A stretch of DNA of 64,000 nt from Typhlomys cinereus (GCA_023101885.1 JALPQD010000007.1:2500124-2564123); one strand, 5' to 3'. Positions 24,444-36,145 are shown, counted from the stretch's first letter. The notes: generated from the letters alone by a model not told the origin. A program made the numbers and translations.

Positions 24444-25404
24444 TTACTGTCAGGTTCTGGCTGAATGTCTGCGGATCACATCATAAACTGGGTTATCTCA
24501 GCAGCATTTGAGGTCCAACTTGCTCAGTATAAGAAACTCAATTAGGATGCAGTTTAAAAAATGTTGATTTCTGGACATCTTGAAATGAATGAAATCTGAA
24601 GAACTTTCATTAAACAAATAAAAGTCTAAATATAACATCAGTATTTGAGCAAAATATCATAATTGGCTTCATAAATACGAATGTCTCAGTGTTGTTAGAG
24701 TTTCTACATCCAGTGAAACTAAGAGTATGAGGCAGTGATAGTGCTTGATTCTATGATTAAAGCAATAAACGTGCCTTTTTCCTGGTTTGAATGGAATTTC
24801 CTATGGTTGTCTTGGTAAAACCAAACATTTTATTAGCATATGATATTAAAATGATGTTGCACACTAGGACAGATTTACAACGCAGCAATGAAGACCTTGT
24901 TGACTGAAGAGCTGTGGTGTTTCTAGGTAGAGGGCTGACTGCCTTCCTAAGAACAGCCACTTAACAAGCATTGACTCATTAACTTCAGGAAATCTTTCAC
25001 CTTTCAAATGACTGTCACTGAATTTTTTGGTATCACTTATGTATTATCTGTGACAACCTTGGGTAAGCTTTGCTGGACAATCATAACAAAATCATTGGAA
25101 CACTAGTCTGACAATTTTTTGTTTCATACATGGTATCAGAACAATGGCACAACCACCTGTTTAAGGAAAAAGTCTATAATTTCTTGGAATTCTTTTTGCC
25201 TTCTAACAAGTTAAAATTATTAAATAAATTTCTAACCTTTAGAAATAACTCAAATTGGTAACAAATAATTTGCAGTAAATTCTCATAGGTAGCCATGTAA
25301 TTATATATGCACACATATGTGGAAATCTTTGATGATGGAAATCTCTTCATTGCTTTTTTTTTCTCTTTGATCCTCATTGTGTATTTAAAAAGGGATCTTT
25401 AAAA
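24444..25404. other. Unique AT-rich DNA, nothing identified
   Basis: No named repeat, RNA gene or plausible exon is seen. Confidence 0.4.
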
Positions 25405-25525
25405 GGAGGAGGGTAGACAATATAAAAAGTTGATATGACTTGCTCAAATGTACAGCTACAAGGAGCAGAAGAGAAATTCAAATCCATTCTGATCAATGTT
25501 GAAAATCTTCTGTTTCCACCTATGT
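25405..25525 (-). repeat. MIR SINE relic
   Basis: AAGTTGATATGACTTGCTCAA then TACAGCTACAAGGAGCAGAAGAGAAATTCAAATCCA matches the reverse of the MIR core (GACTTGCCCAAGGTCACACAGCTAG and a GGGATTCGAACCCAG-type block). Confidence 0.5.
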
Positions 25526-25671
25526 ATGTCTCTAGTTTGTGATTGCTGGGTTTGGAAAAATAAAAACAAAAACAAACAAGCAAAAAAAAAATGATTACAG
25601 AAAATTTGACCTTAAAATTGAAAGAGAATGAAAGAGTTAATATACAAGAAGAAACTTTCTAGAAAAAAGAA

Positions 25672-26168
25672 TGTAGAAGAGATTTCCTAGGCAAGCAAGA
25701 ATGGCAAGAATGTGATGAGCTAGTCTCAGAATCACCCTACCTCACCCCCAGCCCAAGAATTCCCAAAAAAGGCAAAGGACATGTGTGTCCAGGCCAGATA
25801 CCGGGACCTCCACCCACCTTGGGAATTCCAAGGGAATGCACTCATCCCCAGGTAAACTCATGAGTAGTGCTGCTATGCTTGTCGTCACCAAACCCGCCCC
25901 ATTTCCCTTCGCGCCTAAACTTGCACCAGTGAGTTTAAAAGTTACATGTATAAGCTAATTATTTGGCTATACCTCACTACCTCAGCACCTCTCTACAAAA
26001 AATTGTATAAAAAGTCTGTGCCTTTTGTGCTGGGGGTCCTCTTTCCCTCTCCTGTATGGGGCCCTCAGCGCGCTAGATAATAAATACCTCTTGCAGTTTG
26101 CATCGATCTCATTGTCAGCGTGGTCTCCTGAGTTAGGTCATCTTCCGAGTGGGAGTTCTGTCCCAACA
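25672..26168 (+). mobile_element. Solo LTR of an endogenous retrovirus, class I-like
   Basis: The segment has the order of an LTR: possible TGT start at 25672, C/A-rich U3, TATA box TATAAAAA at 26006-26013, polyadenylation signal AATAAA at 26079-26084, then CTTGCAGTTTGCATCGATCTC and a GTGGTCTCCTGAGTTAGGTC-like U5, ending in CAACA at 26168. The 73-bp TATA-to-AATAAA spacing and the U5 wording fit gammaretrovirus-like (ERV1) LTRs. No primer-binding site, gag, pol or env follows, so this is a solo LTR. The exact 5' edge and the short target duplication could not be fixed. Confidence 0.65.
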
Positions 26169-26215
26169 AAATCATTTCAATTAAATTCAGCTAAATAAAT
26201 TAATCACATTGGTAT

Positions 26216-26588
26216 ATAAACTTTTTAAAAACTGGCTCCGACCACGCCCCCCACCAGAACCCCAGGTCAGCCCAAGGGACCCAGCTCCTACCCCACCATC
26301 CAGCCGGAGCCGCGCACAGGTTCGAGGGACGAGGAAGACCTCCCCCTGCGCCCAGGCCCGCCCCAGCTGCCCTCGGGTTAAATAGCTCCACGCCAACGCC
26401 CCCATCCTCCCTTTACCCTGCCCGCTCCGCCCATCGGGACGCGAACACAGTCCAGCCAGGCCTCATCCATGACCTAGGTAAGCTCCGTCCCTGCCCACCT
26501 CCAGAACCCCAGGCCAAATAATTCAGTTTAGTGAAATTGAAAGATCTTAAGAGTTAAAACGACAACGCCAAAGTCAAAGTGCAAATCC
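26216..26588 (+). promoter_or_regulatory. L1 copy 2 5' UTR
   Basis: This is a C- and CpG-rich block (CCGGAGCCGCGCACAGG, CCGCTCCGCCCATCGGGACGCG) in otherwise AT-rich surroundings, then an A-rich lead-in to ORF1. L1 promoters lie in this position. Two phrases recur: CCAGAACCCCAGG occurs at about 26257 and 26501. I see no TATA box that clearly belongs to it. Confidence 0.6.
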
Positions 26589-27629
26589 ATGAGAAGCAAC
26601 ACTCAAGTAAACAAATTTCCCACTGAAGAAATTAATCCCATAATGTTAGACTCCAACCAGAACAAACCCGGGGAAAAAGGCCAAGAAAGCCTGACCCTGG
26701 ATAACAAATTTCAAAATATGATCATTACCATGTTCAATACTATGAAAGAGGAAATCCGGGAGGAATTACATAATCGAATCAATCGCTTTGAAGAGGAACA
26801 CAACAGACATTTGGAGGAGTTGAGAAAAACAGTGCAAGAAACAAAAACTGGCATAGAGCAGTTAAAACAGACTCAAGCAGAGTTTAAAACTGAGCTAGAA
26901 GACAAGTTACCTTCAACCCAGAACTCTACAGAGAGTCTTATCAGCAGAACTAACGAAGCAGAAAACAGAATTTCAGACCTTGAAGATAAAGTGGGAGTAC
27001 TAACCAGCTCAATGGAAGAGGTTGTTAAAGCCAAAAAGATACTTGAGAGAAATATCCAAGAGATATGGGACACCCTGAAGAAGCCTAACATGCGTATCCA
27101 TGGAATACCAGAGCAAGAATCTCAAAATACCACCCCTGAGGAAACTTTTCAAACGATCATCAAGGAAAACTTTCCTCATCTAAAAAAAGAGAGGCCCATC
27201 CATATACAAGAGGCAATCTGCACCCCAAACAGATACGACCAAAACAGAAGCACGCCACGGTAGATAATAGTTAAAACACTCCACATTCAAGATAAAGAAC
27301 TGGTGCTGAGAGCTTCAAGGGAGAAAAAACAAGTCACTTTTAAAGGTAAACCTATTAAAATAACAAATGACTTCTCAGTCGAAACAGTAAAAGCAAGAAG
27401 AGCTTGGAGAGACATACTTCAAGTATTGAATGAGCAAAAATGTCAACCCAGGCTGATTTACCCTGCAAAATTATCCGTCATGATCGAGGGAGAAGGAAAA
27501 ATCTTCCAGCACAAAGACAACTTGAAGGGATACATGTCCACCAAACCAGGCCTTCAAAAAATGCTAGAAATGATACTCAAGCGTGAAGAAAAAAACAGGC
27601 ATATCCAGGAGAACAGAAGGCAAGTATAA
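26589..27629 (+). pseudogene. L1 ORF1 with one premature stop
   Basis: The frame starts MRSNTQVNKF and spans 346 codons plus stop. It has an N-terminal region, a coiled coil (about residues 45-155, with repeated ENRISDLEDK-like heptads), a central RRM-like region (MRIHGIPEQE, about residue 171 on) and a C-terminal domain (VKARRAWRDIL, QPRLIYPAKL). The only disabling change is TAG at 27261-27263 (codon 225), just after the TPNRYDQNRSTPR stretch. The frame continues unchanged to TAA at 27627-27629. ORF1p is an RNA-binding chaperone of the L1 particle. Truncation removes the whole C-terminal domain. The neighbour ORF2 follows after 50 bp. Confidence 0.93.
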
Positions 27630-27679
27630 CACCATTAAAAGCGAAGCAATATACTTATAAAAACTACTAAACATAATAA

Positions 27680-30600
27680 ATGTCTGGAATTAAAAATAGT
27701 TTCTCCATTATAACACTAAATGTTAATGGAATTAACTCACTGATCAAGAGACACAGATTACAAACTTGGATTAAAAATCACAATCCATCAATCTGCTGCC
27801 TGCAGGAAACCCATCTCACCACAAAAGATAGGCACGCTCTAAAAATAAAAGGCTGGTCAACAATTCTACAAGCAAATGGAAGCAAAAAACGGGCAGGGGT
27901 ACCAATTATGCTATCAGACAAAGTGGACTTCAAACCAAAGAAAATTATAAGAGAAACGGATGGATACTACATTTTAGTCACAGGTACAATTCACCAGGAA
28001 GACTTCAGAATACTGAACATATATGCACCCAATATGGGCCCCTCCACATTCATTAAGAAAACCCTACAGCGTCTAAAGCAAGAAATCAACCCCCAAATGA
28101 TAATTCTTGGGGACTTCAACACCGCCCTCTCAACATGGGATAGATCAACAGGTCAAAAGCTTAACAGAGGCACTTTGGAACTTAATCAAACCCTGAAAGA
28201 AATGGACCTTACAGATCTCTATCAAACTTTTCACCCACGCACCAAAGAATACACATTTTTCTCAGCAGCACACGGAACTTTCTCCAAAATAGATCACATA
28301 TTGGGCCACAAAACGAATCTACACATATACAAAAATGTTGAAATTGTAACCTGTGCCCTATCAGACCACCATAAACTAAAGCTGGACATCCACAACACAT
28401 CAAACAAGAGAAAATACACTAACTTCTGGAAACTTAACAATATGATGCTGAATGAGAACTGGATTCAGGAAGAAATTAAAAAGGAAATTCAAGATTTCCT
28501 GAAAGTGAATGATAACAAAAATACAACTTACCAAAATCTCTGGGACACAATGAAAGCTGTTCTAAGAGGTAAGTTCATAGCTCTTAATGCCTACATCAAA
28601 AAAATGTAAACATCAGAAATAAACAACTTAACAATGCAGCTTAAAGCTTTAGAGAAACTAGAGCAATCTGATCCCAAAAGTAGTAGAAGAGAGGAGATTA
28701 GCAAAATAAGGGGAGAAATATCTGAAATCGAGATTAAGAAAACGATAGAAAAAATCAACCAGTCAAAAAGCTGGTTCTTTGAAAAAATCAATAAGATTGA
28801 TACACCCCTAGCTAAATTAACCAAAAGCAGGAGAGAGAAAACCCAAAATAACAAAATTAGAAATGAACATGGAGTTATCACTACTGATACCCAAGAAATC
28901 CAGAGAATTATAACATCATATTTAAAAACTTATACTCTGTGAAGTTTGACAACACAAAAGAGATGGATGAATTTCTAAGTAAACACAACTTACCTAAATT
29001 GAATCAGGAAGTTGTGAATTATTTAAATAGTCCTATAACATATAAGGACATTGAGGAAGTAATCTTGAATCTTCCCACCAAAAAATGTCCTGGACCAGAT
29101 GGATTCAGCACAGAGTTCTAGTTAATAATACCAATACTCTTTAACGTGTTCCATCAAATAGCAAAGGAAGGAACACTACCAAATTCCTTCTATGAAGCTA
29201 ATATCGTTTTAATCCCAAAACCTAATAAAGACTCACTTAAAAAAGAAAACTATAGGCCAATCTCTCTGATGAACACAGACGCAAAGATTCTCAACAAAGT
29301 CTTAGCAAATCGGATTCAAAAACATATTAAAAAGATTATTCATGGGGACCAAGTAGGCTTCATCCCCGGCACACAAGGTTGGTTCAACATACGCAAATCA
29401 ATAAATGTAATTCATCATATAAACCAGTCCAAAGTCCAAGACCACATGATACTCTCAATAGATGCAGAAAAAGCTTTTGACAAGATCCAACAGCCTTTTA
29501 TGATCAAAACGCTAGAGACAGTAGGAATGGAAGGAACCTTTATCAATATAATAAAAGCTGTATACAACAAGCCCACAGCAAGGATTATGCTCAATGGGGA
29601 ACAATTGGAAGCATTCCCACTTCGATCAGGAACTAGACAAGGCGGTCCACTCTCACCACTTCTATTCAATATTGTACTTGAAGTCTTAGCTGAAACCATA
29701 AGACAAAAAAGGGACATAAGAGGGATTCAAATCGGCAAGGAAGAAGTCAAACTATCCCTATTTGCAGATGACATGATCTTATACCTGAGTGATCCCAAAA
29801 ACTCCACCAGGAAGCTCCTGGAACTAATTGAGAAGTTCAGCAGGGTGGCAGGATACAAAATAAATGTGCAAAAATCAGAGTCCTTCCTATATGCCCAGAA
29901 TGAAAGAAGTGAAAAAGCCTTGAGAGAAACCATCCCATTCACTATAGCCCCTAAAAAAATGAAATACCTTGGTATAAACCTAACCAAGGAGGTAAAGGAC
30001 CTTTACAATGAAAACTTTAAAACCTTAAAGAAAGAAATAGCAGAAGACACCAGAAGGTGGAAAGACCTCCCATTTTCCTGGATTGGCAGAATCAACATTG
30101 TAAAAATGACCATCCTACCAAAGGCAATATACAGATTCAATGCTATACCAATCAAAATCCCAAAGCAATTCTTCAAAGAAGTTGACCAAACAATCTCAAA
30201 GTTCATATGGAGGCATAAAAGACCCAGGATAGCAAAAACAATCCTGAGTAACAAAGACACAGCCAGAGGTATTGCCATACCAAACCTTAGTCTACAAATC
30301 CATAGTTATAAAGACAGCCTGGTACTGGCTCCAAAATAGACACACAGATCAATGGATAAGGATTGAAGACCAAAATATAAGCCCACAAAGTTACAGCCAT
30401 TTGGTCTTTGACAAAAGGGCCCAAAGAATCCAATGAAAGAAGAACAGCATCTTCAACAAATGGTGCTGGCAAAACTGGATCTCCACATGCAGAAGATTAA
30501 AGCTGGACCCGTACTTGTCACCATGTACAAGACTTAATTCCAAATGGATCAAGGATCTTGATATCAGGCCAGAGACTATAAAAACCATAGTTGAAAAGAT

Positions 30601-31483
30601 AGGGAACTCCCTCGAGCTGATTGGGCTAGGCCAACATTTCCTAAACAGACATCCAATGGCACAGTCACTGCTACCAACTCTCAACAGTTGGGATCTTGTG
30701 AAATTAAAGAGCTTCTGTTCAGGTAAAGAGATTGTAACACGAGCTCAAAGGCAACCCACAGAATGGGAGAAAATCTTCACTAACCACATATCTGATAGAG
30801 CTCTATTGTCCAGAGTGCACAAAGAACTTAGAAAACTAAACACCAAGGAAACCAATGGCCCAATTAAAAAATGGGCCCTGGAACTTAAAAGACACTTTAC
30901 CAGGGATGAAATTAAAATGTCTAACAAATATCTTTAAAAATGCTCCACTTCTTTAGCCATCAGGGAAATGCAAATCAAAACTTCCCTGAGATATCATCTC
31001 ACCCTGGTCAGGATGGCAAAAATCCACAGGACAAACAACAACAAATGCTGGAGAGGATGTGGAGAGAGGGGAACTCTCCTACATTGCTGGTGGGAGTGCA
31101 GGCTCATACAGCCACTCTGGCAAGCCGTCTGGAGATTCTTAAAGAAATTAAAGATTGAAATGCCATATGACCCTGCTATTCCACTTTTGGGTATAACCCC
31201 CCATACAGCAGAGGTTCACCTCGATAGCACAAGCACGACCATGTTCATAGCAGCACTGTTTACAATAGCAAAGACATGGAATCAACCCAAATGTCCAACA
31301 GTTGACGAGTGGATAAGGAAACTGTGGTACATCTATACAATGGAGTACTACTCAGCCATCAAAAATGATGAATTACTGGAATTTGCCAGGAAATGGATGT
31401 CATTAGAAACAATTATATTAAGTGAAGTATCCCAGACCCAGAAAATTAAGCGCCGTATGTACTCCCTAATAGGTGGCTCCTAA
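27680..31483 (+). pseudogene. L1 ORF2 (endonuclease-reverse transcriptase), six lesions
   Basis: Endonuclease domain 27680-28400: motifs NVNGIN, QETH, GDFN and SDHH are all present, covering the catalytic Asn, Glu, Asp and His. Reverse transcriptase about 29146-30200: FADDM at about 29761 is the catalytic motif, and [13 protein letters not shown] precedes it. The C-terminal cysteine motif CX3CX7HX4C is intact at about 31046-31100. Lesions: TAA at 28607; 1-bp loss near 28925-28938; TAG at 29119; 5-bp loss near 30290-30300, which restores the first frame; TGA at 30434, a Trp codon change; TAA at 30935. It can make no full protein. An alternative reading as several small genes is excluded by the continuous homology between segments. 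Confidence 0.94.
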
Positions 31484-32540
31484 TACCAAACCCACCCAGC
31501 CCATCTTGAGACACTCATAGGTAAATCTATATATTACCTACAGTAATTGCAAGGATTATGAACAGGAGGGATTGGGTTGGAGGGCCACATCAGAAACAAG
31601 GAGAGAAGTGACCATGTTACAGTAGAGAAAATAGGCCTCCATCAAGGACTGCAAGAAAGTAATGTGACACCTAGTTAAGTTCACAGACATTCGTTCCTGA
31701 TCATTTACAACTAAGGGGGTATGAACTCACCAGAAGGGGAGGGCATATAGTCCGGCAGATTAAAAAGTAACCATTTTGCAAATGGGTGATTGACCCCTCC
31801 CATTGCCTAACGCCATATGACCCTGCGATTCCACTTTTGGGTATAAGTATTACATCTACCCTTGAATGTGCTCTTATAATAAGACTCCAGTTTAACAGCT
31901 TTCTGTCTCTGGCCAGGGGGTGACATACAGTGCCCATCACAATGGAGTGAAGGGCATTACAGGAGCAACAAAACTGCTAAAGAAAATCAACGAACCACTA
32001 TCCAGAACTTCAGAGACTCTATATCAACCACCTAGAAATAGGCCAGACTAATCTCTCCCCATCCTGAAGCTCAGGGACATTTGCGGAAGAGGGGGCGGTA
32101 AGAGTGTAAGAGCAAAAGGATGGGAGGAGCAATGATTTGCAAGATACTCCACACAAGTTAGGGCCGAAGCAATCATAATTGGACATTGCATGCCCGGCGT
32201 AATGTCCAACACACTATTGACCTCACAAAGTCTACCATCTGCTAAAGGCACCAAGATCCTTGGAGGCAAGGGATTGACAGCCACAGTAATGTTCCTATGC
32301 TTAAGGGGAACACAGGAAGGGGTTCAGGGAAATGCCACTGGGTCATCCGAGAGGAGGGTCCAGAGGAGAGTCAGGCATGCACAAGAAAGGACTCTGGGAA
32401 TCGGGGCGGGAGGCACGGGGGGATGGGGTGGGAGGGGTGAGGGGAGGGGGAGCAGGGGGTTCAGGGGGGAGGAGAAGGGAGGGAGGGAACTGGTGTACCT
32501 ATTAAGTTTGTATGAGCTGAAATAATAATAAAAAATGTAT
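31484..32540 (+). other. L1 copy 2 3' UTR, long form
   Basis: It is about 1.05 kb. Notable parts are: a 35-bp copy of ORF2 sequence at 31812-31846; sequence shared with the truncated copy at 38.0 kb from 31774 to the end; an 11-bp hairpin at 32179-32209; and a G-rich tract at about 32403-32490. The tail has AATAATAATAAAAAATG. No canonical AATAAA hexamer lies right at the end except within the A-rich tail. Confidence 0.8.
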
Positions 32541-32556
32541 TATAAAAAATATAGCA

Positions 32557-33690
32557 TATTTTCTCTAAATTGCATGCTGAACTGGTAATCAGATCTGCAG
32601 ATTTTTGATGGGGAATCAGAAAAATGATGCCCTACCTAAGAAGGTCCCTTCTTAAACTTAACATCAACCATTTTTTTCCAGTGATCAAAGTTGATGCTGT
32701 TAATGTCCTACAAATACAACAATCTTCTGTAACATTTTCATAATAGGTAACATACACCTGAAATTTGGGACATAAGAAGTTTAGGGTGTATTGACATTGA
32801 AACAATTGATCTATTAATGTGTCTCTATGGTATGGTGTGGTATGAGATACACTTGTATCTCATTTTCTATTTCCGTATATTTACTTAAAATCTTCTAGCA
32901 AAATACATAGATTAAGTATGTATGTTTCTCTTTGATCTTCCAAAATACTTATAAACATTGTTTTGTATGATCATGTATACAGCTATATTTTAACTTTGTT
33001 TTCTACCATTTTGTATTTTCTTTGCAAATTTATAGAAAAACAATTTTAATACATTTGTCTTCAATCCTGTGACTGTCACTGACTTCATTGTAGCCATGAT
33101 AAACTGCTTTCAATTTGCAACAACTCTCCAGGGGACTCTACAACTGTGCAGTCATTGTCTTGCTTCTTAACTTTTGAGTCACAAAATGATTTTTCTTCCC
33201 TTCAAGACTTTATTATCCACTCCAATATCTATGGTGTGGTATCAATATATGGTAAATTTGTCAAGAATCGATAATTTTGTCTCCAAAAGAGACAGCTCAT
33301 TCTGGGGCTATTTCATCATTATTGGAGTCATCTGCATGTATTTGCATTTCAGTCCTGACTATATCTTGAAATCTTAGGGGTTCATAAGTAGATTTTTTTC
33401 CTAGTGTTATATGGAAAATGAAAAGAATAAAAGTAATAGTAATTATCTCAATTCTTTAAAAACACTAACGAAGGCTTCATTTACGAGCAGAATTCTCAAT
33501 TGATATTTTAAAGGCAACTACACAACTAACGTCAGTGATGAGAAGCACATTTCTCACATTCAGTTAGGATGAAAGAATATTTTGACCATTATTGAGGTCA
33601 TGACCTGCAAGTGTTAATTCGGTTTCTTACTGTAAACACATCTTAGATTTCTTCACTGTTGAGCCTTCGTTTTCTTCCTCCCAGCTCTAT
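32557..33690. other. Unique AT-rich DNA, nothing identified
   Basis: No recognisable coding frame or repeat. Confidence 0.4.
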
Positions 33691-33705
33691 TCTGGATCAC
33701 ATTTT
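33691..33705. repeat. Target-site duplication of the SINE
   Basis: TCTGGATCACATTTT occurs here and again at 33953-33967, identical over 15 bp, flanking the minus-strand SINE. Confidence 0.9.
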
Positions 33706-33952
33706 TTTTATTAACGTGTATGCGTGTGTGCATGTATGTATGTGTGTGTGTGTAGAACCTCGGACGAATTCGGGAGCCACCATGGACGCTTCCACCTCCT
33801 CTTCGTTTACTCTGCCCCAGGATTCGCAGGCTCCACCATACCAGGACCAGAAACGCAGGCCGCCCCCGCTTCTGACTGGCATCTATACATGGGGTCCAGG
33901 ATCCGAACTCAGGACCTTCGGCCTGCAAGCCCTGAGCCACTGCTCCAGCCCC
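33706..33952 (-). mobile_element. (CA)-tailed SINE with tRNA-like head
   Basis: On the minus strand it has a B2-like tRNA-derived head (GGGCTGGAGCAGTGGCTCAG), a GC-rich body containing CCTGGTATGGTGGAGCCTG and GTCCATGGTGG, then a (CA)n-type tail (TG-rich on the plus strand at 33716-33753). Perfect 15-bp target duplications show the ends and suggest a fairly young insertion. The same body occurs at 57299 and 59394. In this copy the head lacks the usual GGGGTTAAGC segment. Confidence 0.88.
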
Positions 33953-33967
33953 TCTGGATCACATTTT

Positions 33968-36039
33968 AGAGACTGGAACTTCCCCGTCCCTTGCTGCCAA
34001 TTCTTTTTTAAAATAAATTTATTAAATTTAAAAAAAAAACTTTTTAAAAACTGATTTACAAAAGAAAAAGTCAAATGTCCACCAGACACAAACTATTGGC
34101 TGCATTGGAGGTTAAATTATTACACTTTGAATAGTAAATCCCAGCTTCTCATAAATCTTATTAAAGTACTCATTAAGCACGATTGTGACACTTGCTTAAT
34201 AAAGCCATCCATAGTAAAGACAAGAAAGGCTAAGCTTGCCAAAGAACAAAAGGAAATGTGCTGTTGGTAGCTCATCAGCTGCTGTGTGGCTGCTGTTCTA
34301 TGTTGTGTTGTTTCCCTAAAAATGGTTCCAAAATGCTGTTAAATCCCCATGGCTTTTGTGCCCATATCTGGGACAGGAATCTTTTAGCAAATAACCAACT
34401 GCAAATCTTTCACACAGACTGCATTAGAGCAGAATGCACAGCATGCCCTGTTCTAAGCATATTTCAGGAATAATTGTAACATTTTTTTTCCTTAACAAGT
34501 AGGGAAAAAATTCATCTGTTAACCTTTGGAGTCAATAGTGGGAAAGAAACAGCAAGCAACTTCTGATGTATACTTTGTTTATAGCAAGTAATCACAACAA
34601 ATGTTTAAAAAATCCTGCATTCACCTACATGACCAGGAAGCTGGCTGCTCCACATTAAAGGCCATTTTCCCGCCATTGTTCTGAAGACCTGCAGATCCAG
34701 ACCTTAGGCGCAAGGAGCATTTCTTTCTCAGACTGAGTTTGCTTAAGCAGGTGCTATGCAAATTTAAAACCTCATTATCCTTCTTGATAGGGGCTTATTG
34801 TTAAAGAACACAAAGGCAGCACTTCCTTTGAGTCCTTCTTTCTCTCCTCTCACCTGTATTTGTATTTTAGAAAGACAATTTGCATATCTTTTGAACAACC
34901 TTCTGAATATGTATGTGCCAAGTTTGACACTAAGCATTTCTGGAGATGGGATGGAGTAAAGATGAATTTCATTATAGGCAGCATCGTTGCATGAGCCATA
35001 AGGATTGCTTATATTGGGAACTGTGGAAGGTTTTTAACATGGGTCTCCTGAATGTCAGGAAAGGGTTGATGCTGATGGTGAATCAGTGAGTCTTATCAGC
35101 ACTGGCTGAGGACTTTGTATAACTGAGCTTATTGTCCTGACAAGAACACCATGATGGAAAATTTAGTCTTGACAAAGTTGACAAGTTTAAGTCAATCCTG
35201 AGCTTACACATTGTCACTTGAAGAACCAGTTCCTAGTAGGCCACTCCAGTCTCTCCACACTGTAGCACAGATAGAGAACTTCTTTATCACATAAAAATAA
35301 TCACTTCTTTAGCAAAATGGAGTACTTTGCATATGCATGTATGTATGTGCATGCATGAATGTATGTGTGTACATGTGCTATTCATTTTCTGGTTGTACAT
35401 TGGGCTTTACTATAGTTTATAAAGATAGCACAATTTCTATATTATGTGCAATCAACTCAGAACCAAGGGGAATTCTTCATGATTCTCCATAAGCAAAATA
35501 TCCCCTGAGGAATTCACTCCCAAAAATCTGGTGAGCAGAGTTGCATTCAACAGAATGTCTGGACTCCTACATGTTGAGAAGCTAACACCTCTTTTAAGCA
35601 CATCAGCTTTTTGAGTAATTTCCCCATACACTTCAAAATTTTATTAAATATCAGCTCAACACCAATCAAGCCTCTTTAAACCCAAAGACTGTATTTCAAG
35701 CTGAAAACTGTCATCATGCCAGCCCAAAGGAAAAAGGAAGAAAAGTTAGCTACAGTGTCCTTAAAGGTAAAACCTTCTAGAGTGTCTCCAATAGAGTGGT
35801 GATGTCACAGTTGGACAAGTGACCCTGGAGGAAGGGATGTCCACAAAGCATGATGAAATCTATGGCAGTCAGGAGTTCAATGACACTCACAGGTGATTCC
35901 TGTCACCGGTTTCCTTCCCTGGGGAGAGCTCAGGAGGCAGGGAGATCTTTCCCAGCTCAGCCATCATCATTTTAAAGAAGTGCTGTGCAGCTGTGAATAC
36001 ATCTGTTCTTCACAACCGAACTCTCAGCTGTGCACTGAC
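33968..36039. other. Mostly unique DNA, no gene seen
   Basis: A short degenerate TGTATG/TGCATG run lies at 35333-35390. No RNA gene or exon was supported. Confidence 0.4.
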
Positions 36040-36145
36040 ATTTTCACTCACACATTTAGAGACGGTACTTAAGGCACAGAGGTTACAGGGTATGATACAG
36101 TCACTTTTAGTGTCTGTGACTGAGCAGCATTCCCTACTTGCACCC
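36040..36145 (-). repeat. Possible MIR relic
   Basis: CACATTTAGAGACGGTACTTAAGGCACAGAGGTTAC resembles the reverse MIR core (ACAGATGAGGAAACTGAGGCACAGAG-type). It is weak and short. Confidence 0.25.

Larger units (their letters stand above)
26216..32556 (+). mobile_element. Full-length, inactive LINE-1 (copy 2)
   Basis: It is complete in order: GC-rich 5' UTR (26216-26588), ORF1 (26589-27629), 50-bp spacer, ORF2 (27680-31483), long 3' UTR (31484-32540) with a G-rich tract, and an A-rich end with AATAATAATAAAAAATG. The 5' UTR is short and does not show the tandem units seen in copy 1. It is less decayed than copy 1: one stop in ORF1 and six lesions in ORF2. I found no clear target-site duplication by eye. 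It lies about 50 bp downstream of a solo LTR and in the opposite orientation to copy 1. Confidence 0.94.

Noticed and set aside
27680..31483. Several separate small genes in the L1 ORF2 region
   Set aside because: All segments align to one continuous ORF2 with stops and two indels; they are pieces of one pseudogene.
32405..32490. G-rich tract as a new quadruplex element
   Set aside because: G-rich tracts are a known general feature of L1 3' UTRs and recur in the other copies here (4.3, 38.6, 42.5 and 58.8 kb).
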